Positions 26,968 to 35,482 of a DNA stretch of 64,000 nt are shown here, one piece after another (the first letter of the stretch is position 1; every line of letters starts with the position of its first letter). Under the pieces are notes generated by a model. The model had not been told where the DNA came from. It saw only the letters and a list, made by a program, of their open reading frames with translations, and ran no database searches. The position numbers and the translations under genes were made by a program. This stretch comes from Tenacibaculum larymnensis (GTDB taxonomy: Bacteria; Bacteroidota; Bacteroidia; Flavobacteriales; Flavobacteriaceae). The stretch is from positions 1-64,000 of the forward strand of contig NZ_JAIWJY010000012.1 in assembly GCF_028829235.1 (NCBI RefSeq), read 5' to 3'.

Positions 26968-28410
26968 ATGACTAGTTCTTTAAAAAAGAAGACTTTCGCT
27001 GGATTCTTATGGACATTCCTCGATGTTTTTGTAATAAGAGGAAGTGTTTTTATTGCAATGATTGTTTTGGCACGATTATTAGGGCCAGAAGATTTTGGTT
27101 TGGTAGGTATGATAGCTGTATTTATTGCTATTGGGAAGTCATTGACTGATAGTGGTATGTCGCATTCGTTAATTCGTGCAACTAGACCGGGGCAAAAAGA
27201 TTTTTCAACAGTTTTTTATATAAACTTAGTTATGAGTCTTATTGTATATGCATTAATATACATCTTAGCCCCATTTATTGCAGACTTCTTTGGATATCAA
27301 GTGTTAATAAATCTTGTACGAACTTACTGCGTTATCTTTATTATAATAGCTTTTTCTGCTGTGCAATTAGCCATATTAACCCGGAACATGAAGTTTAGAG
27401 CTATTGCTTTATATAATATTCCAAGTAACCTTATAGGGGTTTTAATAGGAATTAGCTTAGGGTATTTAGGGTATGGAGTATGGAGTATTATATGGATGTA
27501 TTTAGCGATAGAGATTGTAAGAACTATACTGTTATGGGTTTTTTCCGATTGGAAACCTAAGCTTATATTTTCATGGAGGAAATTCAGAGAGCATTATGGT
27601 TTTGGGTATAAATTAATGTTGTCAGGATTACTAAATACACTTTTTCAGAATATTTATAATGTATTAATAGGGAAGTTTTACTCTGCTCAATCTTTAGGGT
27701 ATTATGAACGTTCTAAGCAATTTACAACTTATCCTTCATCAACTTTAACAGGGGTAATCTCTAAGGTAACTTATCCCATGCTTTCTAGTATAATAAATGA
27801 TAAAGAACGTTTAGAAAAAACATACCGTAATTTATTAAAAAGCTCATTTTTTATTATTGCACCCATAATGTTAGCAACAGCAGCTGTGGCAGAACCCTTA
27901 TTTATATTAGTTTTGGGTGAAGAATGGCTGCCTGCAGTTATTTACTTTCAGATTTTAAGTTTAGCCATGATGCTTCATCCAGTACATTCGTTTAATTTAA
28001 ATATTCTAAAAGTATTTGGAAGAAGTGATTTATTTTTAAAAATAGAAGTTATAAAAAAAATAATTACTGTTTTAGTTGTTTTAGTTGCTTTTCAGTTTGG
28101 TGTTATAGGATTAGTTTGGAGTAGTGTATTTACTTCATTTTCATCTTTGTATGTAAATATGCATTATTCAAGCAATTTAATTAACTATCCGGTCAAGCAA
28201 CAAATTATCGATTTGGCAATAACACTCTTAATAACCTTAGGCATTGCAGTTTTGATAAACTTATTAGTACAAGCAATGGAAGATTTTCATACCATATACC
28301 AAATAATAATACCTATAGGGGTTGGAACTTTATGCTATTTAAGTATAAATTATATATATAAGTCGAGTCCTATCCATACCATTATAAACCTTATAAAGAA
28401 TAGAAAATAA
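26968..28410 (+). CDS. Wzx-type polysaccharide flippase (MOP superfamily)
   Basis: Flips undecaprenyl-linked repeat units across the inner membrane. The 480 residues contain about 12-14 hydrophobic helices; the N-terminal segment with VLARLLGPEDFGLVGM is typical of the WzxC/polysaccharide-synthesis group. RSKQFTTYPSSTLTGVISKV in the centre is also characteristic. It starts 11 bases after rfbA and ends one base before the aminotransferase gene. The presence of Wzy and Wzz-like proteins supports a Wzx/Wzy pathway. Confidence 0.9.
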   Translation: MTSSLKKKTFAGFLWTFLDVFVIRGSVFIAMIVLARLLGPEDFGLVGMIAVFIAIGKSLTDSGMSHSLIRATRPGQKDFSTVFYINLVMSLIVYALIYILAPFIADFFGYQVLINLVRTYCVIFIIIAFSAVQLAILTRNMKFRAIALYNIPSNLIGVLIGISLGYLGYGVWSIIWMYLAIEIVRTILLWVFSDWKPKLIFSWRKFREHYGFGYKLMLSGLLNTLFQNIYNVLIGKFYSAQSLGYYERSKQFTTYPSSTLTGVISKVTYPMLSSIINDKERLEKTYRNLLKSSFFIIAPIMLATAAVAEPLFILVLGEEWLPAVIYFQILSLAMMLHPVHSFNLNILKVFGRSDLFLKIEVIKKIITVLVVLVAFQFGVIGLVWSSVFTSFSSLYVNMHYSSNLINYPVKQQIIDLAITLLITLGIAVLINLLVQAMEDFHTIYQIIIPIGVGTLCYLSINYIYKSSPIHTIINLIKNRK

Positions 28411-28411
28411 T

Positions 28412-29491
28412 ATGATTCCTGTAACCAAACCCTTTTTACCTCCTAAAAAAGAGTATTCAACCTTATTAGATAAGGTATGGAGTTCACAGTGGTTGACCAA
28501 TATGGGGCCGCTATCAAAAAAACTTGAAGCAGAAATAGCAAATTATCTTCAAGTAAAAGAAACACTTTTTGTAACCAATGGCACAATAGCCTTACAAATG
28601 GCGTTAAAAGCTTTAGATGTTACAGCTGAGGTTATTACAACACCATTTTCTTTTATAGCAACAACAAGTAGTGTTGTGTGGGAAGGTTGTAAACCTGTTT
28701 TTGTAGATATTGATGAGCAAAGTTTTAATATAGATGCCAATAAAATTGAAGCAGCCATTACGCCTAATACACAGGCAATTTTGGCAACACATGTTTATGG
28801 TAACCCGTGTGATGTTGAAAAAATACAGGTTATTGCAGATAAGTATAAATTAAAAGTAATTTATGATGCTGCGCATGCCTTTGGAGTAAAGGTAGGTGGG
28901 AAATCGATATTTGGATATGGAGATGTTAGTACTTGTAGTTTACACGCCACAAAATTATACCATAGTATAGAAGGAGGCTTGGTGTTTGCAAATAATGAGC
29001 AAGTATTTAGAAAATTAGCATCTATGCGTAACTTTGGTTTTGCAGGCCCAGAGGCATTTTCAGAGTTAGGGATAAATGGAAAAAATTCAGAATTTCATGC
29101 AGCAATGGGGCTCGTTAATTTGAAATATATTGAAGATATACATAAAAAACGAAAAACGTTAACTGAGTTGTATGATGAAAAATTGCTTGGAACAACAAAA
29201 ATAACAAAGCCTATATGGCATCAACAAGCCAATTTAAATTATGCCTATTACCCTATATTGTTAGCTACAGAAGCACATTTATTAAAGGTATTAGAAAACC
29301 TAAACAAAAATAATATCCAAGCACGACGTTATTTTTACCCATCTTTGGCCAATAGTACGCCCTATTTGCCTAAACAAAATTTTAGCATAACAGACAGTGT
29401 AGCAAAACGCGTACTGTGTTTACCTTTGTACTATGATTTAACAGCGGTAGAGGTAAATAAGATTATAGCAACCATATTAAATAGTTTGTAA
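28412..29491 (+). CDS. DegT/DnrJ/EryC1/StrS sugar aminotransferase (VioA-like)
   Basis: PLP-dependent aminotransferase, likely acting on the dTDP-4-keto-6-deoxyglucose made by RfbAB to give a 4-amino-4,6-dideoxy sugar. The active-site lysine is residue 181 in CSLHATKLYHSIEGG, a version of the motif seen in VioA-type enzymes rather than in PglE/WecE types. Also present: TNGTIALQMALKALD, TTPFSFIATTSSVVWEGC, and YDAAHAFGV. 359 residues, complete. It abuts the next gene (WbqC family) with no gap. VioA-like is a judgement from motifs; a 3-aminotransferase is possible. Confidence 0.85.
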   Translation: MIPVTKPFLPPKKEYSTLLDKVWSSQWLTNMGPLSKKLEAEIANYLQVKETLFVTNGTIALQMALKALDVTAEVITTPFSFIATTSSVVWEGCKPVFVDIDEQSFNIDANKIEAAITPNTQAILATHVYGNPCDVEKIQVIADKYKLKVIYDAAHAFGVKVGGKSIFGYGDVSTCSLHATKLYHSIEGGLVFANNEQVFRKLASMRNFGFAGPEAFSELGINGKNSEFHAAMGLVNLKYIEDIHKKRKTLTELYDEKLLGTTKITKPIWHQQANLNYAYYPILLATEAHLLKVLENLNKNNIQARRYFYPSLANSTPYLPKQNFSITDSVAKRVLCLPLYYDLTAVEVNKIIATILNSL

Positions 29492-30193
29492 ATGAAAGTA
29501 GCGATAATGCAACCTTATATTTTCCCCTATTTAGGATATTTTCAATTAATAAAATCGGTTGATGTATTTGTTTTTTATGATGATGTAAACTTTATTAAAA
29601 GAGGATGGGTAAATAGAAACAAAATATTAGTTAATAATAAAGAAAAATTGATAAGTTTCCCTTGTATAGCGGCGAGTCAAAATAAATTAATTAATGAGGT
29701 GACAGTAGACCTAAACGATAAACAGTATGTAAAATTATTACAAACTATAAAGCAAGCTTATGTTAAGGCTCCTTATTACTCTCAGGTGTACCCAGTTATA
29801 GAGGAGGTTTTTTTTAGCTCGGCTACAACTATAGCAGAACTGGCTATAATAAGTATAAAAGCAATAACAGCGTATTTAAATTTAGATACTATCTTTTATA
29901 ATTCTTCTGCATCATTCTCAAGTTCTAAAGGGGTTGATAAGGCAGACCGCTTAATTACTATAACAAAACAATTAGGTGCAGATACATATATAAACGCAAT
30001 TGGAGGAACAGAGATTTATACAAAAGATTATTTTAAAGAAAATAAAGTGAGCTTGTATTTTTTAGAACCAGAATTATTCAATTATAAACAGTTTAATGAA
30101 GAGTGTATTAAAGGGCTTTCCATTATAGATATACTAATGTTTAATGATAAAGAACAAGTAAATGAAATGTTAAAAAATTATGATTTAGTATAA
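29492..30193 (+). CDS. WbqC-family protein
   Basis: A 233-residue protein of the WbqC family, found in many O-antigen and capsule loci beside aminotransferases. The family start KVAIMQPYIFPYLGYFQLIK (residues 2-21) and the VFVFYDDVNFIKRGWVNRNKI segment are unmistakable. The biochemical function of this family is not firmly known to me; its constant pairing with 4-aminotransferases suggests it modifies the amino group. The ATG follows the aminotransferase stop directly, and its own stop overlaps the ATP-grasp gene by one base. Confidence 0.88.
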   Translation: MKVAIMQPYIFPYLGYFQLIKSVDVFVFYDDVNFIKRGWVNRNKILVNNKEKLISFPCIAASQNKLINEVTVDLNDKQYVKLLQTIKQAYVKAPYYSQVYPVIEEVFFSSATTIAELAIISIKAITAYLNLDTIFYNSSASFSSSKGVDKADRLITITKQLGADTYINAIGGTEIYTKDYFKENKVSLYFLEPELFNYKQFNEECIKGLSIIDILMFNDKEQVNEMLKNYDLV

Positions 30194-31470
30194 TGAAGAA
30201 AAATATATTGATATATCCTTGTGGGACAGATAATGCTATAGAAATATATGAGTCACTAAAGTATAGTGTTCATTTAAATGTTTATGGAGGAAACTCTAAA
30301 AATAGTATTGCTGATTTAATTTATGAAAATGATATTATAAGAATACCTAACATTAATGAGAATGAGTTTATAGAACAATTAAATGAAGTGATTCGGAAGT
30401 ATGATATAAAATTGATATTTCCCACACATGATGATGTAGTCTATTTCTTTTCTCAGAATAAAAATAAAATCAATACTCAATTAGTTGGGGCAGGTACTTT
30501 AATTAATGAAGTTTCAAGACATAAAAGTAAAACCTATAATTTTTTTAAAGAAAATGATTTTGTTCCTAAAGTATATCATGACTTAAGCGAAATAAAATCA
30601 TTTCCTGTTTTTTGTAAACCAGATAAAGGGCACGGAAGCATTGGTGCTTTTAAAATAAATACGGAGTCTGAATTAAAAGATACATTTTTTAGTACCAATG
30701 TAATAACCGAGTTTTTGCCAGGAGCAGAATATACGGTAGATTGTTTTTCAGATAAAAAAAATAATTTATTATATGCCTTCCCTAGAAAGCGTCATTTAAT
30801 ACGCAATGGTGTTTCACATATCAATATAGAGCCAGAACAAGGGGTAATTGACAAATGTTTTGAAATAGGAAAAGAAATTAATCAAAAATTAAATTTCAAA
30901 GGACTTTGGTTTTTTCAAGTAAAACAAGATAAAAATGGAAACCTTAAGTTACTGGAGGTTTGTCCGAGAATGGCAACAACGATGGCTTTTGATAGATATA
31001 AAGGTGTAAACCTACCTTTATTGTCTGTTTTTGCATATTTAGATATGGATGTTGAAATCAACGTTATTCATGAAAATATAGAGCTATATCGATACTCTTT
31101 AACCAAAGCAAGGTATAGATTTGAGTATGAAAATGTATATATTGATTTTGATGATACTATTATTATAAATGGAAAGGTTTGTATTGATGCAATTGCATTT
31201 ATATATCAGGCAAAAAATCAAAATAAAAAAGTCTATTTGATAACCAAGCATGAGTTTGACTTAAAAGAAACTTTAAACAAATATCATATATCATCTCATT
31301 TATTTGATGAAATCATTCATTTAAATATGGATGATTTAAAATACAATTTTATGACAAAGCCTTCATCTATTTTTATAGATAATTTCTATAAAGAAAGAAA
31401 AGAGGTCTTTGAAAATACCCAGATACCAGTTTTTGATGTGGATGGTATTAAATCTTTAATTAAAAATTAA
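30193..31470 (+). CDS. ATP-grasp ligase fused to a HAD-like domain
   Basis: Two domains in 425 residues. Residues 1-310 form a PylC/carbamoyl-phosphate-synthase-like ATP-grasp unit: PVFCKPDKGHGSIGAFKI with the ATP-binding lysine at 142, TEFLPGAEYTVD (about 172-183), and LLEVCPRMATT (253-263), with Glu and Arg where metal and phosphate ligands are expected. Residues 315-425 look like a HAD hydrolase: VYIDFDDTI (motif I, 315-323), LITKHEFDL and IFIDNFYKERKEV (motif IV). Such enzymes usually join a carboxylate to an amine. Its one-base overlap with wbqC and the aminotransferase upstream suggest it ligates an amino acid or other acid to the new amino sugar or makes that acyl group. Substrates are unknown. 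Confidence 0.82.
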   Translation: MKKNILIYPCGTDNAIEIYESLKYSVHLNVYGGNSKNSIADLIYENDIIRIPNINENEFIEQLNEVIRKYDIKLIFPTHDDVVYFFSQNKNKINTQLVGAGTLINEVSRHKSKTYNFFKENDFVPKVYHDLSEIKSFPVFCKPDKGHGSIGAFKINTESELKDTFFSTNVITEFLPGAEYTVDCFSDKKNNLLYAFPRKRHLIRNGVSHINIEPEQGVIDKCFEIGKEINQKLNFKGLWFFQVKQDKNGNLKLLEVCPRMATTMAFDRYKGVNLPLLSVFAYLDMDVEINVIHENIELYRYSLTKARYRFEYENVYIDFDDTIIINGKVCIDAIAFIYQAKNQNKKVYLITKHEFDLKETLNKYHISSHLFDEIIHLNMDDLKYNFMTKPSSIFIDNFYKERKEVFENTQIPVFDVDGIKSLIKN

Positions 31471-31475
31471 TAACG

Positions 31476-32591
31476 ATGAAAATAGCATTTTTCTCATTTG
31501 CAGATATAGATAATTTTGGTGATATTCTTTTTTCACATATTTTCAAAATGGAGTTAGAAAAGAGAGTTAACAATTTATCTATTGATTTTTATACGCCTAC
31601 AGATTATAGTGTGGAAGGTATTGATTATATAGCTTATACGAGAGAAAAAATTGAAAAAGGGAAATATGATGCACTGATTGTTTTTGGGGGAGAAGTAATT
31701 CATTTGTTTGATGAAAGAACTTGGAAACCTATTTATAAGAAGAACAATCAAATGTTAGAAACTGAACTACCTTCGGATGTAATTTTTGATTGGACTGATA
31801 TGTCTGAACCTTTTAAAGCTTGGATATCAGTAGGTGTTAGACCCATTGAGAACGAAGCGGATTACAATAAGATACAAAAAGCAATAGAAGATTTAGATTA
31901 TGTATCGGCTAGAGGAAATTTGTCCAAAAAAATATTAGAAAATCAAAAACTTCAGGTTAATAATTCAAAAATTGAAATAACACCTGATATGGGCTGGTTA
32001 TTTCCTAACCTGTTGGATTATACCAATACAAGAAATACATTTTATAAAAAATATATTAAGGAAGAGAAATACTTGGTTTTTCAGATTAATAATATTACTA
32101 AAGAAGAAGCCAAAGAAATTGCAGATTATTTATATGAGTTTTATGAAAAAGAAGGACTAAAAATAGTTTTATTACCTGTTATTAGACCCTGGGAAGATTA
32201 TAAATATCTTAACATGATTTATGATGAATATCCTTCTCACTTTTTGCTTTTAGATAACAATTTATCAATTTTGGAAATTGCTGATATATTGATTCATGCA
32301 GATTTGGTATTAACATCTTCTTTGCATGCAAATATTACGGCCCTGTCTGCCGGTATTCCTGGTGGAATAATAAACAAATGGCAAGGAACTAAATTACAAG
32401 ATCTGTATGGACATCAATTTAGGTTGAACATGTTAAAACATAACTTATCCGAAATACCAAGTTTGCTTCAAGATTTGGAAAAAGAAAAACAAACGCAATC
32501 ACTGAAATTATACGCGGAATTTATGAAGCAATCTCTTGTTATTGTTTTTGATAATCTAATAGAGAACATGAAAAATAAAAGAAATGGATAA
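31476..32591 (+). CDS. Polysaccharide pyruvyl transferase family protein
   Basis: Likely adds a pyruvate ketal to a sugar of the repeat unit (CsaB-like family, PF04230). Typical points: an N-terminal strand FFSFADIDNFGDILFSHIF, IVFGGEVIHLF near residue 70, and the C-terminal LTSSLHANITALSAGIPGG near residue 290. 371 residues, complete. It overlaps the following GT2 gene by 8 bases. Some family members have other roles, so the pyruvyl donor (phosphoenolpyruvate) is by family only. Confidence 0.82.
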   Translation: MKIAFFSFADIDNFGDILFSHIFKMELEKRVNNLSIDFYTPTDYSVEGIDYIAYTREKIEKGKYDALIVFGGEVIHLFDERTWKPIYKKNNQMLETELPSDVIFDWTDMSEPFKAWISVGVRPIENEADYNKIQKAIEDLDYVSARGNLSKKILENQKLQVNNSKIEITPDMGWLFPNLLDYTNTRNTFYKKYIKEEKYLVFQINNITKEEAKEIADYLYEFYEKEGLKIVLLPVIRPWEDYKYLNMIYDEYPSHFLLLDNNLSILEIADILIHADLVLTSSLHANITALSAGIPGGIINKWQGTKLQDLYGHQFRLNMLKHNLSEIPSLLQDLEKEKQTQSLKLYAEFMKQSLVIVFDNLIENMKNKRNG

Positions 32592-33471
32592 TATTGTTGT
32601 ATCGATTTGTTGTATTACATATAATCACGCATCTTTTATAAGAGAATGTTTAGATGGTTTTTTAATGCAAGAATGTGAATTTGGTTTTGAGGTACTGATT
32701 CATGATGATGCTTCTACTGATGGTACAGCAGATATCATCCGAGAGTATCAAGAAAAATATCCTTATATTATTAAGCCTGTTATTCAAAAGGAAAATCAAT
32801 ATTCAAAAGGAGTAAGAAACATTAATTCAAAATATAATTTTTCTAGGGCAAAAGGAAGATATATTGCTATGTGCGAAGGAGATGATTATTGGACAGACCC
32901 TCATAAATTACAAAAGCAAGTAAACTTCATGGAAGGGCATTTGGACGTTGTACTAACATTTCATGATAGAAGTATCATAAATGATAAAGATGAAGTTAAA
33001 GAGGTTAAATTGTTTAATATAAAAGATACTGACAAAACTATAGTTAAAAATATTATACATCAATTTACGCCTACATTGACCATGATGTTTAAGACATCTG
33101 CTCTACAAGACTATTTTAACATTAACTTAGTAAAGGCGAAAGTATTTGGAGGAGATGCATTTTTAAGAGCTTATTTATCAACAAAAGGAAAAATAGTGTA
33201 TTTAAATTTTAATGGAGCAGTATACAGAATGCATGGAGGAGGTGTTCACAATTCACTAAGCTTAATTTCTAAAAAAGAAAAGGCAATAGAAACAAGATTG
33301 TCTGTAATAAAATATATTGAAGGAGTCAACAAAAGAGATGTTTATAAATCTATCCTGAAATTTTGTTTTGTGATTATGAGAGACTCGTTAAAAGAAAGTC
33401 AGTATGGTGTTTGTTTTAAATATTTAATTAAAACAATAAATTTTAGTTTTAAATATATATTTATAATTTAA
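32584..33471 (+). CDS. Glycosyltransferase family 2
   Basis: Cytoplasmic GT-A enzyme adding one sugar of the repeat unit. Motifs: VVSICCITYNHASFIRECLD at residues 4-23, LIHDDASTDGTADII, and the metal-binding EGDDYWTDPHKLQKQ near residue 98. 295 residues. The ending contains a hydrophobic stretch that may touch the membrane. It overlaps the pyruvyl transferase gene by 8 bases and its stop shares a base with the wzy start. Donor unknown. Confidence 0.88.
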   Translation: MDNIVVSICCITYNHASFIRECLDGFLMQECEFGFEVLIHDDASTDGTADIIREYQEKYPYIIKPVIQKENQYSKGVRNINSKYNFSRAKGRYIAMCEGDDYWTDPHKLQKQVNFMEGHLDVVLTFHDRSIINDKDEVKEVKLFNIKDTDKTIVKNIIHQFTPTLTMMFKTSALQDYFNINLVKAKVFGGDAFLRAYLSTKGKIVYLNFNGAVYRMHGGGVHNSLSLISKKEKAIETRLSVIKYIEGVNKRDVYKSILKFCFVIMRDSLKESQYGVCFKYLIKTINFSFKYIFII

Positions 33472-34682
33472 TGATAACTAATTTAAAGATAAGACTACAA
33501 AATTATTATATTATAATAATTATAGTTGGTTTTCTAGCATCTAGTATAATACCTTCTATTTTTGGTATTGGTATTAATTTAAATATAATATATAGAGCTT
33601 GTATCGTTTTTTTCTCTTCTATGATTATATTAATTAATTTATCTTCATTATCTTTAAAAAAACAATTTTTATTACTCCTGCTTTTTCTGTTATTGTATTT
33701 ATTATCAGTTGTTTTTGACTTATATATAAATCAAATTAGGCTTTGGCCTACAAGAACTCCATTATATTATTTACAGTATTTAATAGGAGCTGTAATTTTT
33801 CCTGTTTTAGCATTAGTAAGTATAGATTATAAGGTTATAAATTTCGACTTTATTCTTAATGGTATTTATATTATACTATTTATTTTGTTATTGTTATCTA
33901 TAAATTTAAGAATAGAATCATCTAGCGGAGGAAGAGATGTGGGGGATTTGGATATAGGAGTTTTATTATATGGACAATATGGTGCTACAATGTGTATACT
34001 TTCTATGTATCAGTTTTTTACAACAAGTAGAGTACTAACGAAGTTACTTTATAGTATTGGCTATTTAGTAGGTTTTTTAGCTATTTTTATATCAGCGAGT
34101 CGTAGTCCTTTGCTTGCATTGTTTTTGGTTACTATAGTATTTGTTTTAACAAGAACAGGAAAAACAAAAGCACTTTTTTTTATAAGTTTTTTAGGCTTAC
34201 TTATCTACTTTTTTTTCATAGATATCTTATCTTTTATTGGAACTTATATTAATAGTAATTTTTTAGATCGTATAATTTATGCCTTAGAAGGAGTAAGTAC
34301 AGGTCGACAATCATTATTTCAAACTGCATTTATGGAGTTTGTAGATGCTCCATTTCTTGGGAGTGCTTTTTTAATTCAAACAGGAAATGCAGTTGGTATA
34401 TATCCTCATAATTTAATAATAGAGGCTTTTATGGCTTTGGGGTTTATAGGAGGAACTCTGTTTTTAATAATAATATTAAAAAATATAAAAAAAGTATTTA
34501 TAATATTAAATGCCAAAAGTGATAAATATGTTTGGATAGGACTTTTATACTTACAGTTTTTAATATTTGGTATGTTTTCTGGAAGTTTATATACGAGTGA
34601 TTTCTTTTGGGTATATACAGTACTTATAGTAGGAGTTTCTATAAAGAAAGATAATTTAAAAATAAGTAAAAATGAAAACTAA
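33471..34682 (+). CDS. O-antigen/capsule polymerase (Wzy-like)
   Basis: A 403-residue polytopic membrane protein with about ten to eleven helices and one larger loop; FISASRSPLLALFL, ASLGR-like charged loop RIIYALEGVSTGRQSLFQ near residue 265, and IYPHNLIIEAFMALGFIGG match the O-antigen ligase/polymerase family. No other candidate polymerase is in the locus, so I call it Wzy; WaaL ligase is the alternative. It overlaps neighbours by 1 and 11 bases. The DNA is especially AT-rich, as is common for wzy. Confidence 0.85.
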   Translation: MITNLKIRLQNYYIIIIIVGFLASSIIPSIFGIGINLNIIYRACIVFFSSMIILINLSSLSLKKQFLLLLLFLLLYLLSVVFDLYINQIRLWPTRTPLYYLQYLIGAVIFPVLALVSIDYKVINFDFILNGIYIILFILLLLSINLRIESSSGGRDVGDLDIGVLLYGQYGATMCILSMYQFFTTSRVLTKLLYSIGYLVGFLAIFISASRSPLLALFLVTIVFVLTRTGKTKALFFISFLGLLIYFFFIDILSFIGTYINSNFLDRIIYALEGVSTGRQSLFQTAFMEFVDAPFLGSAFLIQTGNAVGIYPHNLIIEAFMALGFIGGTLFLIIILKNIKKVFIILNAKSDKYVWIGLLYLQFLIFGMFSGSLYTSDFFWVYTVLIVGVSIKKDNLKISKNEN

Positions 34683-35481
34683 GCTTATTTTTATTATGTT
34701 GTTGTATTCTATATGTTTTTTTTCGCAAGACATGAATGAGTTTTCTCTTGTGCTTCAAGAAGGGAGATATAAAGAAAAAACAATAAATAGAATAGCGAAT
34801 GTTATTAATACAAAGAAGTATTATTTTATAGGAAAGTACTACATAGATAGAAAAAATGAAGGAATTATAAATTTAAAAGACTTAGAAGTAGGTTTAAATA
34901 GAATAGTTCCAAAGGATACGGAAGGATTTTTGGTTTTAGATCTTGAAAATAAGCTATATCATGATTTAAAAAAAGATACTACTTCTACTTTATTTAAAAA
35001 AGCAGAAGTGGCTTTTATAGATATGATAAAGTACGTCAAAAAACACAGACCTAAAATTAAAATTTCAGTTTACGGAATCCCTTTTACAACCTATTGGGAC
35101 AAAGTGAAAACGAAAAAATACTATAAAATAGTTAGTAACTTAGACTTTATTTCACCTCATTTGTATATATATTATCCCAATGAACAATTTAAAAAAGAAA
35201 AGAATATTTTATATTTAAAAAAGAACTTATCATTGTTTTTAGATTATAAAAAAAAATTAGGTGTTGAGGTCTATCCTTTTATATGGTACAAAATACACCC
35301 CTCTAACAAGAAATATAAAGGTAAAATATTATCTAGTAATGAAATAAATGATATTCTTAAAGTTATAAGAAATGAAAACTATGAAGCCTGTAAAGTTAAT
35401 GGAGTTTTATGGTGGGAGCCCATGTTACGAAAACCTTTTGATATTGATGGAAAACTAATTTCAACCTTTATTATAAACTAA
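34672..35481 (+). CDS. Secreted protein of unknown function, possible TIM-barrel glycan hydrolase
   Basis: I do not recognise a family with certainty. The 269 residues start with a signal peptide (MKTKLIFIMLLYSICFFSQ). Regularly spaced strands end in acidic or aromatic residues: EGFLVLDLENKLYHDL (84-99, with Asp90 and Glu92), ISVYGIPFTTYW (131-142), LDFISPHLYIYYPN (157-170), VEVYPFIWYKIHP (198-210), and VLWWEPM (245-251). This layout resembles a TIM-barrel glycoside hydrolase, with the DLE position recalling the catalytic acidic pair of GH56-type enzymes; this is inference. The gene overlaps wzy by 11 bases and sits one base before a GT4 gene, so it belongs to the operon and may trim or depolymerise the polymer. 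Confidence 0.6.
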   Translation: MKTKLIFIMLLYSICFFSQDMNEFSLVLQEGRYKEKTINRIANVINTKKYYFIGKYYIDRKNEGIINLKDLEVGLNRIVPKDTEGFLVLDLENKLYHDLKKDTTSTLFKKAEVAFIDMIKYVKKHRPKIKISVYGIPFTTYWDKVKTKKYYKIVSNLDFISPHLYIYYPNEQFKKEKNILYLKKNLSLFLDYKKKLGVEVYPFIWYKIHPSNKKYKGKILSSNEINDILKVIRNENYEACKVNGVLWWEPMLRKPFDIDGKLISTFIIN

Positions 35482-35482
35482 C

